Below are positions 1-8,179 of a stretch of 26,879 nt of DNA, one piece after another (the first letter of the stretch is position 1; every line of letters begins with the position of its first letter). The stretch is from contig BQMV01000003.1 in the NCBI GenBank assembly GCA_022181005.1, forward strand, positions 1 through 26,879. Reading direction: 5' to 3'. Source of the stretch: Anaerolineaceae bacterium (GTDB taxonomy: Bacteria; Chloroflexota; Anaerolineae; Anaerolineales; Villigracilaceae). The notes under the pieces were generated by a model. It had not been told where the DNA came from, made no database searches, and was given only the letters and a program-made list of their open reading frames with translations. A program made the position numbers and the translations under genes.

Positions 1-1803
1 GTACACATTGTCCATATAGGTCGCAATGACCAGCGGATCGGTGGAGACGATCTGGACGCCCTTAAAGTAGGACAAGAAGGCTTCCAAGTTTCCAGCGGCA
101 TCCGCATCGTAAATGGCGCTGCCTTCCTTGCCATAGTCGAAGCCTTCGATCATCGCCATAACAAAGTCGGCGGCAGAGAGGTTGCTGCCATCGTGCCACT
201 TGACGGTCTGGAACATATCCGCCGGGTAGTACACGACGGATTTCATTTTAGCGGTCGTGCCGTCGGGGAATTTTTCGCCAACGGTGATGAACTTACCCGC
301 TACAGGATCCCAGTCAGCCCACGCCTCGGCGGGAACGGAGATGGAATCTTCAAAGGACAGGTTGACCCAGTCGAGGCTGGCTTGAGCCGGAATGCCTTTT
401 TCAATGACGACGTCAGCCTTCTCAGCGCGCAAGGGCCAAGCCAAGCCGGTGTAGGGATCGGGCATGAAAGCGCGTCCGCCGGTCGCATTTTGAATATAGG
501 TGCTGGTCACCCAGTTGGAGCCATTAACGGGGTTCCACGGATCGGTGAACATCGTGCTGGTGGTGCCGACTTTAACCTGGCCGCCTTCTTTATCTGCGAA
601 GCGCATGGTGTAAGGCGACATGAAGGTCGTTTCCACGCCCGCGCCCACATCGGAGCTTACTTGTAGATCGCAATTGAAGGGAGAGAAGCCTTGCAAGTCA
701 ACGGTCCACACTTGGAGCGAATCTTCGACCGAGAGAGGCAACGCCTCAGCCATCAAGTTGTGGCGTTCTTCCAGCGTCTTGTAGTTGCCAGCGTACAGGT
801 CGTCGCCGACTTTCTGGAATTCGGGGTCTGATTGATTAACGGTGAACAAAGCAATGCCTTGCGCGCTGTTCGGCAGGTACATTTCCTGGAAGATCGTGCG
901 TTCGTCGCGGTTTAAGCCGCTGGACGCCCAACCGCCAGTGTAAACATCCCATTGCCCCTCAGCAGGATTCGAGCCGATCCACAACGGAGAGAGCTCGGAC
1001 GCTTTTCCTTCTTTGTTCTCAACGGTGAAGCCTAACGCCTCTAATTGGTTGGAGAAATAGTGGCCTTGCGGCAAGCGAGTGCCGTCGCCGTCGTTACGGA
1101 TCGTGAGAATGACGGTAACCGGGGCGCCCTTGTATTGCCACTTGCCATCGGCGCCTTTTGTAGCGCCCATGGCGGTCATTTGCGCATCAACCACTTCTGC
1201 GGCTTTTTCCATGTTGTAAGCGTATTTCGCTTCCAAACCGCGCGCCACGTCCACTAGATCGGTGTAGTCCACCAATTGCGTGGTCAGAGCGAAGAGTTTG
1301 GGCAACGCGCCGCCAGCGTAAATTTCTTGAGCGATGTAATTGCGGTCAATCGCCCAGTTCATCGCTTCGCGGATCTTGCGGTCTGAAAACGGGTTCAAAC
1401 GTCCGTCGTCATATTCATGATTCTCGTTGCCGTAGGGGTTGAAAATGAAGCCGTAGTAAAGACCGTACGAGCTGGTGTAGCACAAGCCAGCGTCTTTAAT
1501 TTCGGCAAGTTTGTCGGAAGCCACGCCGTAGCTAAACAGGTCAATGGCGCCGGCTTTGATTTGGGTGATGGCTGATTGCGCGTCAACGACGGAGTAATCA
1601 ATCTCATCTAACCAGCCGCCATGGCGGGTTGTCGGCGGTTCAGTGGGGACTGCGGTAGGCGCCGGCGCTTCAGTCGGTTGCTGAGCGGGAACGTCCGTAG
1701 CCGGAGCTTGGGTCGTCGGCGGAGTGGTGGGACCGCAGGCGGCTAGAACCATGCTCGCAACAATGAGCAAGCCCAACGCCATCATTAAACGGTTTTTAAA
1801 CAT
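1..1803 (-). CDS. Extracellular solute-binding protein, family 5 (peptide/oligopeptide ABC importer), C-terminus outside window
   Basis: The frame is open for 601 codons from the ATG at 1803 to the window edge, so the C-terminus is missing. The start has a GGAGGA Shine-Dalgarno about 8 nt upstream. The protein begins with a lipoprotein signal (positive MFKNR, hydrophobic stretch, lipobox LAAC at about residues 20-23), followed by a Pro/Thr/Gln-rich tether typical of surface-anchored binding proteins. The body has features of family 5 binding proteins, such as FSDRKIREAMNWAIDRN and a repeated receptor-type alpha/beta pattern. It would capture peptides or a similar solute outside the membrane and deliver it to the DppB/DppC-type permeases encoded just upstream. 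It is the second binding protein of the cluster and has its own promoter, so it may be made separately or in excess. The exact ligand cannot be read from the sequence. Confidence 0.9.
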   Translation of the reverse strand, partial: MFKNRLMMALGLLIVASMVLAACGPTTPPTTQAPATDVPAQQPTEAPAPTAVPTEPPTTRHGGWLDEIDYSVVDAQSAITQIKAGAIDLFSYGVASDKLAEIKDAGLCYTSSYGLYYGFIFNPYGNENHEYDDGRLNPFSDRKIREAMNWAIDRNYIAQEIYAGGALPKLFALTTQLVDYTDLVDVARGLEAKYAYNMEKAAEVVDAQMTAMGATKGADGKWQYKGAPVTVILTIRNDGDGTRLPQGHYFSNQLEALGFTVENKEGKASELSPLWIGSNPAEGQWDVYTGGWASSGLNRDERTIFQEMYLPNSAQGIALFTVNQSDPEFQKVGDDLYAGNYKTLEERHNLMAEALPLSVEDSLQVWTVDLQGFSPFNCDLQVSSDVGAGVETTFMSPYTMRFADKEGGQVKVGTTSTMFTDPWNPVNGSNWVTSTYIQNATGGRAFMPDPYTGLAWPLRAEKADVVIEKGIPAQASLDWVNLSFEDSISVPAEAWADWDPVAGKFITVGEKFPDGTTAKMKSVVYYPADMFQTVKWHDGSNLSAADFVMAMIEGFDYGKEGSAIYDADAAGNLEAFLSYFKGVQIVSTDPLVIATYMDNVY

Positions 1804-1878
1804 AGTTTTCTCCTCCAGAGAATTTTGGGTAATTTACATACACAAGCTTGATTCTTATACGTTGTATAACTTGTCAGC

Positions 1879-1886
1879 CACCTCCT
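1879..1886 (-). promoter_or_regulatory. Strong Shine-Dalgarno-like AGGAGGTG in the leader of the distal binding-protein gene
   Basis: AGGAGGTG (minus strand) lies 76 nt upstream of the ATG at 1803, in addition to the normal GGAGGA next to that start. No convincing gene starts beside it; the only frame is a GTG-started run of 8 codons with almost no spacing. A similar motif sits 83 nt upstream of the first binding-protein gene (5985-5992). Its role is unknown; a ribosome standby or pausing site is inference. Confidence 0.35.
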
Positions 1887-1923
1887 CTCTATATAGGACT
1901 GGGGACAATAATCAATCAGAGAG

Positions 1924-1951
1924 ATTATACCCAATTACCCTCAAGCGTCAA
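1924..1951 (-). promoter_or_regulatory. Sigma-70-type promoter of the distal binding-protein gene
   Basis: On the minus strand TTGACG (1951-1946) and a perfect TATAAT (1929-1924) are separated by 16 nt, in the 242-bp spacer between dppC and the distal binding-protein gene. A start about 7 nt past the -10 box would give a leader of about 115 nt before the ATG at 1803. This separates expression of the second binding protein from the rest of the transporter operon. Confidence 0.75.
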
Positions 1952-2045
1952 CGGCAAAGATTAACTTTCCGCTGACTTTATCAATATTTTTTTCGGAAGC
2001 AGGCAACCGAGAATGACGCAAGACTCGCCGCAAAAACGCTTTTTA

Positions 2046-3038
2046 TTACGCTCTTCCTCGCATGCGCGGGTCTAACGCATCGCGCAAACCATCGCCAAGG
2101 AAAGTAAAAGACAAAACCACCAAAGCGACGCAAATGGCGGGCGCGAGCAATAGATAAGGCTGAGCGTTGATAGACGTTTGCCCGTCGAGCATTAACGACC
2201 CCCAACTGGTGATAAAAAAGGCATCTGGGTTGGTGGTAGGTTTTAACCCTAAGCCAAGGTAGCCCAAAACGGCTTCCGTAATGATCATACCGGGGATCAA
2301 AAAGGAGCCTTGCACAATGATCGGTCCTAACGCGTTTGGCAACAAATGACGCAACATAATTTGAGAATCTTTAACGCCGATGCTGCGCGCCGCCTCGACA
2401 AATTCCTTCTGTTTCAGCGAAAGCGCCTGACCGCGCACAATGCGCGCCACCCCCACCCAGTTAATGATCGCCAACGCAAAGAACAACAGGAATAAGCCGT
2501 TCATGAATTGACCAAGCCATGTATCTCTTAAAGAAATAAGCGCGATAATGAAGAACAATAGGTCGGGAAACCCATACATAACATCGGTCAGACGCATTAA
2601 GAAGTTATCCCAGCGTCCGCCGTAATAACCCGCCATCAAGCCGACAAAGGTGCCGACCAACATAATGATCAGCGTGGGCGCGAATCCGACCATCATGGAA
2701 ACGCGAGAGCCATAGACGACGCGGCTTAATACATCTCGCCCCAGAGTATCGGTTCCCAAAATAAATTCGGGGTCGCCATGTTTTCCGCTTGCCGAAGTTT
2801 CGATCCATGACGGCGGAAGGAAATCTTTGCCGCTGTTCAGTTGAAGCGGATTATGCGGAGCAAGAACGTTCGCGAACACCGCGATGAATAAAAAGGAAAC
2901 GATCAACACAACGCCGAGGACCGCCGCTTTATTGCGAATTAAACGCCCCCACGCTTCCTGCCACGGAGTGCGAAAGCGCCTTTTTTCCAGCGCATTAAGC
3001 GCGACTACCTTATTCGTTTTCATATTGTCAACAGCCAT
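2046..3038 (-). CDS. dppC: ABC peptide importer permease, DppC/OppC type
   Basis: A 330-residue inner-membrane permease. An N-terminal cytoplasmic stretch and first helix (about residues 37-58, the OppC N-terminal module) are followed by a periplasmic loop and about five more helices. The EAA loop that docks on the ATPases is visible as EFVEAARSIGVKDS...LRHLLPN around residues 215-240. The length is slightly above the usual 280-310 because of the N-terminal extension. The ATG at 3038 has AGGAG 8 nt upstream; it starts 11 nt after the dppB stop, so the two are co-transcribed. It should form the heterodimeric channel with the DppB-like subunit, powered by the two ATPases encoded upstream. Family assignment is firm; dipeptide versus oligopeptide or other substrate is not resolved. 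Confidence 0.93.
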   Translation of the reverse strand: MAVDNMKTNKVVALNALEKRRFRTPWQEAWGRLIRNKAAVLGVVLIVSFLFIAVFANVLAPHNPLQLNSGKDFLPPSWIETSASGKHGDPEFILGTDTLGRDVLSRVVYGSRVSMMVGFAPTLIIMLVGTFVGLMAGYYGGRWDNFLMRLTDVMYGFPDLLFFIIALISLRDTWLGQFMNGLFLLFFALAIINWVGVARIVRGQALSLKQKEFVEAARSIGVKDSQIMLRHLLPNALGPIIVQGSFLIPGMIITEAVLGYLGLGLKPTTNPDAFFITSWGSLMLDGQTSINAQPYLLLAPAICVALVVLSFTFLGDGLRDALDPRMRGRA

Positions 3039-3049
3039 GCTTGCCGCTC

Positions 3050-4051
3050 CTATTCTTCCAACCGAATACGCGGATCGATGATCACGTACAGGAAGTCAAC
3101 GCTTAAATTAGCGAGGGATACCATCAATACATAAAGTAAGGTAGTGCCCAATATCATTGAATAGTCTCGTTGAGAGATCGCCGTAACATAGGCTCGCCCC
3201 ATTCCCGGGAAACTAAACATGGTCTCAATAATAAAAGAGCCCGTTACCAAACCTGCCAGCGCGGGTCCTAGAATTGTGACGACCGGAATCAGCGCATTGC
3301 GCAACATATGGCGCCAAACGACAATATTCTCATGCAAACCTTTTGCGCGAGCGGTTCGGATGTAATCCTGTCTTAATACTTCCAACATAGACGCGCGCGT
3401 AAGCCGCGTGGCAAAGGCTAAGGTTCCGAAACCTAACACTGCCGCAGGCAACACCCACGCTTTCGCCTCGTCCCAACTTTTAGGAACGACGCTGACCCAA
3501 TGCAGGGTGGTCGCAAAAATAATAATCATGAAAATAGCCATGACAAAACTGGGAATGGAAATCCCTACGGAAGAAATAAATCCGCTCAGATAGTCAATCA
3601 ATGAGTTCTGTTTCAACGCTGAGAAAATGCCCGCCGGGATTCCAAGCACAATAGCGAATACCAGCGAGATAAGCCCTAGTCGCAATGAATAACCGAAGCG
3701 GCTATATTCAAACCCCTTGCCTTTAGGCGGCTTAAAGAGTATGTCTTGAACCGTGCTCCCTCGAACGCGGTAAGAAGGTCCGAGATTGCCGCACACCAAG
3801 CCGCACACGAATTTGTCTGTAGTCGAACTTACGTCCCCAAATACATAGGCGGTAAACTGCCTCCAAAGCGGCTTATCCAAGCCGTAGTAGGCGTTCAGCA
3901 CTTTCTGGGTTCCTGCATCAACCTGACGCGAGCTTAAATCGCGATCCCACGGTCCGCCGGGCGCGGCGTGCATTAAAGAAAAGGTAATTAGCGCCACTAC
4001 AAATAATACCGGAAAGAGCCAAAGGATGCGCCTAATGAAATAAGCGGACAT
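3050..4051 (-). CDS. dppB: ABC peptide importer permease, DppB/OppB type
   Basis: A 333-residue membrane permease with a first helix near the N-terminus (RRILWLFPVLFVVALITFSL), a long periplasmic loop and about five further helices. The ATPase-docking EAA-type loop reads DYIRTARAKGLHENIVVWRHMLRN at about residues 222-245. The ATG at 4051 is chosen because AGGAGA lies 7 nt upstream; the frame extends ten codons further to a TTG with no ribosome-binding site. A 15-bp hairpin separates it from the upstream binding-protein gene. With the DppC-type neighbour it should form the translocation channel. Slightly longer than the usual 305-320 residues, mostly in the external loop, where two cysteines (CGLVCGN) may pair. 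Confidence 0.93.
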   Translation of the reverse strand: MSAYFIRRILWLFPVLFVVALITFSLMHAAPGGPWDRDLSSRQVDAGTQKVLNAYYGLDKPLWRQFTAYVFGDVSSTTDKFVCGLVCGNLGPSYRVRGSTVQDILFKPPKGKGFEYSRFGYSLRLGLISLVFAIVLGIPAGIFSALKQNSLIDYLSGFISSVGISIPSFVMAIFMIIIFATTLHWVSVVPKSWDEAKAWVLPAAVLGFGTLAFATRLTRASMLEVLRQDYIRTARAKGLHENIVVWRHMLRNALIPVVTILGPALAGLVTGSFIIETMFSFPGMGRAYVTAISQRDYSMILGTTLLYVLMVSLANLSVDFLYVIIDPRIRLEE

Positions 4052-4083
4052 GATATATTCTCCTGACAGATCTCCCTGCAAGG

Positions 4084-4117
4084 AATGGCTGGCTCAATTC
4101 CTTGAGCCAGCCATTCT
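4084..4117 (-). other. Perfect 15-bp intergenic hairpin between binding-protein gene and dppB
   Basis: GAATGGCTGGCTCAA (4084-4098) and its exact complement (4103-4117) flank a 4-nt loop, in the 75-nt gap between the stop of the first binding-protein gene and the dppB start. No T-run follows on either strand, so it is not a classic terminator. Such hairpins after binding-protein genes often protect the upstream mRNA from 3' decay and cause higher expression of the binding protein than of the permease; that role here is inference. Confidence 0.8.
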
Positions 4118-4126
4118 TACTTAAAA

Positions 4127-5902
4127 CTACTTAGTTGGTTCGGAAACCGTGACGGAAAGAGGATCCATCGAGCCGATCCAACCGAAGTCCATCGGGGTCT
4201 TGTTAAGGTTGGTTACCCAAGGTTTAACCATGTAGGTGTTAACGTTATTCCACATGAAGGAAACCGGGGCGCCAGCCACGAGCATATCTTGCGCTTGCTG
4301 ATAGAGATCGGCGCGCTTCGCAGGATCGAGTTCGCCATCCGCCTGAGTCAAAAGCGCATCCAAATCAGGGTTAGAGTAGCCAATGCGTTGTCCAAAGGCG
4401 CCAGTCTTCCAGTACACGCTGAGCCAGTTTTGCGGATCAGGATAGTCCGCGCACCAACCGAGGATGTACATTTGAGGAGCGGTGTTAATGTCTTTGGTCA
4501 AAGCGGTATAGGTGGTGGCTTCTACCGGATCCAGTTTGATGTCAATTCCCAAAACTTCCTTCCACTTAGCGACCAGCCACTCATTGCGAGTGCGGTTGCG
4601 CGGGGTGTCGGAGAAAGTATCGGTGATTTCAATGGCTTTGCCATCGGGTCCGATCAGCTTGCCGCCTTCCACTTTATAACCGGCGTCGGTCAACGTTTGA
4701 ACGGCTTTTGCGGGATCATAGCCCCAGCGGGTCTCGCCGTCTTTGTAGCCAGGGAAGCCTTTCGGGATCCAAGTCAAGGTGGACGAGCCAAGTCCCTTGA
4801 GCACGTCCGTCACCCAAGCGTCGCGGTCTAACGCATACGAGAAGGCTTCGCGCACTTTAGGATCATTGAACGGAGCTTTTAGCTGGTGGTACATCATGGC
4901 GAATGAGCAGGAGCCGGGGTAAATATTAGCTTCTTTGCTCAAGACCGGGTCGGCTTGCACAGTAGCCAGATCTTCAGCCGCCAAACCGTTGATGTCCAAC
5001 TCATTGTTCTTATAAGCTTCGAAAGCGACAGCGCCGTCCGTGATGAAGGAGTAATCCAAATCATAGGAAGGAACGCCAGCCCAATACACCTCATTCGGCG
5101 CAAAATGAACGTTCACGCCTTGTTCAAGGTTGGTCATAACAAAAGGACCGTTTCCAACGTGATTGTCGGAGTCCAGCCACCAATCTTCGCCGCCGGCTTC
5201 GATCAACTCTTGCTTAGCGGGATAGGTAACCCACAAAGAAGCGACGGTGTGGAAGTAAGGAGCGGGTTGGGTGAACTTCAAGGTGAGGGTGTCGCACGCC
5301 GCATCGTCATAGCCGGTGCAGGCTGCGCCATCCGCGTGAGAAGCCTTAACGGTCTCCATCACAACGGCTTTTTTATCGTCGCAGTTTTCCGTGCAGGAGT
5401 TCCAGTCGGCTGCGCCAGCGATATCGTTCGTGATCGAGGCATATTCGCCGGCGGTCGCCGGGTCAATATTGCGGTGCAGGGAATACTCATAGCGCGCGGC
5501 GTTCAGCATGGAGCCGTCGCTATAGGTGAGTCCCTTGCGCAGGGTGAACACCAATTCAGTCGCGTCGCCGTTGTACTTCCACGATTCAGCGGCGGCGGGA
5601 ACGGTTTCCAAATCGCCATTCAAGCGCGTGAGGCCTTCATAAACCATCTGAAGAACGGCGATTTCGTTCACGAAGGACGACTTCTGCGGGTCCATTATGT
5701 CGGGGAACGTCCCAACATTAACACGCAATGTGCCGTGATACGCAGGGGCTTCCGTGGCGGCTGGTTGCTCAGGAGCCGTCGTAGCCGCCGGTTGCGCGGG
5801 TTGGTCGGTAGGAGCCTGAGTCGCAGACGGAGCTCCGCCGCAGGCGGCAAGAGCCATGCTAGCCACGATCAACAGGCTTAACAAAGCAAAAATCTTTCGC
5901 AT
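4127..5902 (-). CDS. Extracellular solute-binding protein, family 5 (peptide ABC importer)
   Basis: A 591-residue lipoprotein. The ATG at 5902 is preferred because GAGGAG lies 7 nt upstream and translation then begins directly with a signal peptide (MRKIFALLSLLIVASMALAACGG, lipobox LAAC). The frame stays open 14 codons further upstream without a ribosome-binding site. A Thr/Gln/Pro/Ala-rich tether of about 40 residues follows, then a full family 5 fold: YEGLTRLNGD, LRKGLTYSDGS, the conserved NDPKVREAFSYALDR and a C-terminal lobe with YILGWCADYPDPQNWL. It binds the imported solute outside the membrane and passes it to DppB/DppC. It is encoded between the ATPase and permease genes and its leader holds an unusual extended Shine-Dalgarno motif. 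Several cysteine pairs in the external domain suggest disulfides. The ligand is unknown. Confidence 0.93.
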   Translation of the reverse strand: MRKIFALLSLLIVASMALAACGGAPSATQAPTDQPAQPAATTAPEQPAATEAPAYHGTLRVNVGTFPDIMDPQKSSFVNEIAVLQMVYEGLTRLNGDLETVPAAAESWKYNGDATELVFTLRKGLTYSDGSMLNAARYEYSLHRNIDPATAGEYASITNDIAGAADWNSCTENCDDKKAVVMETVKASHADGAACTGYDDAACDTLTLKFTQPAPYFHTVASLWVTYPAKQELIEAGGEDWWLDSDNHVGNGPFVMTNLEQGVNVHFAPNEVYWAGVPSYDLDYSFITDGAVAFEAYKNNELDINGLAAEDLATVQADPVLSKEANIYPGSCSFAMMYHQLKAPFNDPKVREAFSYALDRDAWVTDVLKGLGSSTLTWIPKGFPGYKDGETRWGYDPAKAVQTLTDAGYKVEGGKLIGPDGKAIEITDTFSDTPRNRTRNEWLVAKWKEVLGIDIKLDPVEATTYTALTKDINTAPQMYILGWCADYPDPQNWLSVYWKTGAFGQRIGYSNPDLDALLTQADGELDPAKRADLYQQAQDMLVAGAPVSFMWNNVNTYMVKPWVTNLNKTPMDFGWIGSMDPLSVTVSEPTK

Positions 5903-5982
5903 CTTTCTTCTCCTCATACATATAGTAAATAGTTTAACAAACATACGACAGTGAGACGGTTAACATAAGCAGCCCGAATGAC

Positions 5983-5994
5983 ATCACCTCCTTT
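5983..5994 (-). promoter_or_regulatory. 12-nt full anti-SD complement (AAAGGAGGTGAT) in a binding-protein leader
   Basis: On the minus strand the leader of the first binding-protein gene holds AAAGGAGGTGAT, a near-complete complement of the 16S rRNA 3' end, about 83 nt upstream of the ATG at 5902. An ATG directly abuts it (5984) and opens a 16-codon frame (5934-5984), but the GGAGG-to-ATG spacing of 2 nt is too short for normal initiation. Its function is not known; see the matching motif at 1879-1886. Confidence 0.4.
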
Positions 5995-6009
5995 CAAAGA
6001 TCGCTATAA

Positions 6010-7002
6010 CTACATAAATCGTTCGGCAAAGTGGCAAGCCACGAAGTGACCCGGCTTCAACTCACGGAATTCGGGACGTTGTTCGGCGCAGATTGGCTGA
6101 GCGATCGGACAACGAGTGCGGAAACGACACCCAGACGGCGGATTGACCGGCGAGGGCACATCGCCCTCTAGGAGCATACGCTTCCTCTTCGACTCGAGAA
6201 CGGGGTCCGGTATCGGCACCGCCGACAACAAAGCCTGCGTATATGGATGCAACGGGTTGTCATAGAGCGCGTTGCTGTCCGCCAGTTCCATAACCACGCC
6301 AAGGTACATAACCGCTACGCGATCGCTAATATGACGAACCATGGAAAGATCGTGGGCGATAAAAAGATAGGTTAGATTAAATTGGTCCTGCAATTCCTGC
6401 AAGAGATTCACCACCTGCGATTGAATAGAAACATCCAACGCCGAAATCGGTTCATCGCAAACGATAAAAGACGGTTGCAACGCCACCGCACGGGCAATGC
6501 CAATGCGTTGACGCTGCCCGCCTGAAAATTCATGCGGGTAACGGCTTGCAAACGACGGGTTCAATCTCACCAACTCAAGCAAGTGCGCGACGCGTTCCTG
6601 AATTTCCTTACCGCTCGCAATTTTATGAACGCTTAACGGCTCGCCGATAATTTCTCCTACAGACATGCGCGGATTCAAACTGGCATACGGGTCTTGAAAG
6701 ATCATTTGCATCTTTCTTCGCATATGCCGCAATTCTTCCTTTTTCATCTCAACCAGATTACGCCCCTCGAAATTTACCGCGCCTCTGGTAGGATGATACA
6801 GTTGCAAAATCGCGCGGCCCGTCGTAGATTTACCGCACCCCGACTCGCCCACTAAGCCAAGCGTTTCGCCTCTATACACGTTGAAGGAAACGCCATCCAC
6901 CGCGTGCACCGCTCCGACCTGCTTACGGAACAAACCTTTATAAATAGGAAAGTGCATCGTCAGGTCTTCCACGTTCAACAGCGCTTCTTTATTCGCGGTC
7001 AT
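6010..7002 (-). CDS. dppF: ABC peptide importer ATPase, DppF/OppF type
   Basis: A 330-residue cytoplasmic ATPase with the complete nucleotide-binding fold: Walker A GESGCGKST near residue 53, Q-loop MIFQDPYASLNP, signature EFSGGQRQRIGIARA, Walker B FIVCDEPISALD and the switch histidine in IAHDLSMVRH. The C-terminal oligopeptide-transporter extension has the cysteine-rich segment SGCRFRTRCP...PICAEQ found in this subfamily. The start codon overlaps the stop of the upstream dppD gene by 4 nt (ATGA), so translation is probably coupled. It pairs with DppD to energise import through DppB/DppC. Confidence 0.95.
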   Translation of the reverse strand: MTANKEALLNVEDLTMHFPIYKGLFRKQVGAVHAVDGVSFNVYRGETLGLVGESGCGKSTTGRAILQLYHPTRGAVNFEGRNLVEMKKEELRHMRRKMQMIFQDPYASLNPRMSVGEIIGEPLSVHKIASGKEIQERVAHLLELVRLNPSFASRYPHEFSGGQRQRIGIARAVALQPSFIVCDEPISALDVSIQSQVVNLLQELQDQFNLTYLFIAHDLSMVRHISDRVAVMYLGVVMELADSNALYDNPLHPYTQALLSAVPIPDPVLESKRKRMLLEGDVPSPVNPPSGCRFRTRCPIAQPICAEQRPEFRELKPGHFVACHFAERFM

Positions 7003-7991
7003 GATCGCGCTCTCCCAGTTTTAGTGTCTACCCAGCAAGCAACGCGATGTCCGTTCCCAATATCTTCCAGCGGCGGGTTCTCCGCCCAACAACGGTCAAT
7101 CGCCCATTTACATCGCGGCGCAAACGGACAAGCCGTTGGTTTCTCATATAGCACGGGCGGTAGACCTTCAATGGAAGACAGTTTCTTCCCCTCTTTTTGA
7201 TCCAGCCGCGGAATGCTGTTGAGCAGTCCAAGCGTATAGGGATGTTGAGGATTCGCATATAACTCGCCCACCTCGGCTTCTTCAACGACGTAGCCGCCAT
7301 ACATCACCAACATGCGTTGCGCCAACCCAGCCACCACGCCGAGATCGTGAGTGATCCAGACGATCGCCATCCCTAACTCTTGGCGCAAACGTTTGACTAA
7401 ATCCACGATCTGCGCTTGAATGGTCACATCTAAAGCGGTAGTCGGTTCGTCGGCGATCAGAATTTGCGGAGAACATGAAAGCGCCATGGCGATCATTACG
7501 CGCTGGCGCATCCCGCCCGAATATTGATGCGGGTAATCCTTCAGCCGTTCGCGCGCATTAGGGATTCCCACCATAGTCAGCAATTCGGCGGCGCGATCTT
7601 CCGCTTGTTTCTTTGTCATATTCAGATGCAGCATGAGCGGCTCTTCCAACTGCCTGCCGATCGTCAACACGGGATTCAACGACGTCATCGGGTCTTGGAA
7701 GATCATGCTGATCTGAGAGCCGCGAACATGGCGGATTTCTGAGCTAGACATTTGAAGGAGGTCTTGCCCGGCAAAGCTCGCCGACCCGGCTACGATCTCT
7801 CCGGGCGGGTTCGGCACCAAACCTAAAATCGAGAGCATCGTCACGCTTTTGCCGCAACCGCTTTCACCCACCACCCCCAATGTTTCCCCTTCCTTTAAGC
7901 CAAACGAAACGCCGTTGACCGCGTGGATCGTTCCTTCCGGCGTCTTGAACGTTGTTTCCAGCTTCTGCACATCAAGCAAATAATCCGGCAT
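6999..7991 (-). CDS. dppD: ABC peptide importer ATPase, DppD/OppD type
   Basis: A 330-residue ATPase, the first gene of the transporter operon. It shows Walker A GESGCGKSV near residue 39, Q-loop MIFQDPMTSLNP, signature YSGGMRQRVMIAMAL, Walker B LIADEPTTALD and the switch region WITHDLGVVAG. The family-specific C-terminal tail carries the cysteine cluster ACPFAPRCKWAIDRC. AAGGA precedes the ATG by about 7 nt. It acts on the cytoplasmic face as one half of the ATPase heterodimer with DppF, whose gene it overlaps by 4 nt. Confidence 0.95.
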   Translation of the reverse strand: MPDYLLDVQKLETTFKTPEGTIHAVNGVSFGLKEGETLGVVGESGCGKSVTMLSILGLVPNPPGEIVAGSASFAGQDLLQMSSSEIRHVRGSQISMIFQDPMTSLNPVLTIGRQLEEPLMLHLNMTKKQAEDRAAELLTMVGIPNARERLKDYPHQYSGGMRQRVMIAMALSCSPQILIADEPTTALDVTIQAQIVDLVKRLRQELGMAIVWITHDLGVVAGLAQRMLVMYGGYVVEEAEVGELYANPQHPYTLGLLNSIPRLDQKEGKKLSSIEGLPPVLYEKPTACPFAPRCKWAIDRCWAENPPLEDIGNGHRVACWVDTKTGRARS

Positions 7992-8048
7992 GTAGATTCC
8001 TTAAAAATAGAGGATTGTCTCGAATACCATCTTGAGGCGTAAGCGGGA

Positions 8049-8076
8049 ATTATACTCAATTGTCAAATGATGTCAA
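8049..8076 (-). promoter_or_regulatory. Consensus promoter of the peptide importer operon
   Basis: TTGACA (8076-8071) and TATAAT (8054-8049) on the minus strand, 16 nt apart, both perfect to the sigma-70 consensus. The expected transcript begins about 50 nt upstream of the dppD ATG. It is divergent from the mscL promoter 40 bp away. Confidence 0.85.
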
Positions 8077-8114
8077 CAAAAGTTTAAGAGCGGGCGGCGC
8101 TTCTTCAAATTTCG

Positions 8115-8143
8115 TTGACACGGTTATTTCACGCAGGTAGAAT
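8115..8143 (+). promoter_or_regulatory. Promoter of mscL
   Basis: TTGACA (8115-8120) and TAGAAT (8138-8143) with a 17-nt spacer, 36 nt upstream of the mscL start. Divergent from the importer promoter. Confidence 0.8.
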
Positions 8144-8179
8144 ACCCTCATCCGCAACGTCTATCTCAGGAGGTTTCTT

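Noticed and set aside
4955..5881. A 308-codon open frame on the plus strand
   Set aside because: It is entirely antisense to the first binding-protein gene, has no domain pattern or ribosome-binding site, and its composition reflects the complement of that gene.
5979..5999. Resemblance of ATCACCTCCTTTC on the plus strand to the 3' end of 16S rRNA
   Set aside because: No rRNA sequence precedes it; the match is explained by an extended Shine-Dalgarno on the minus strand.
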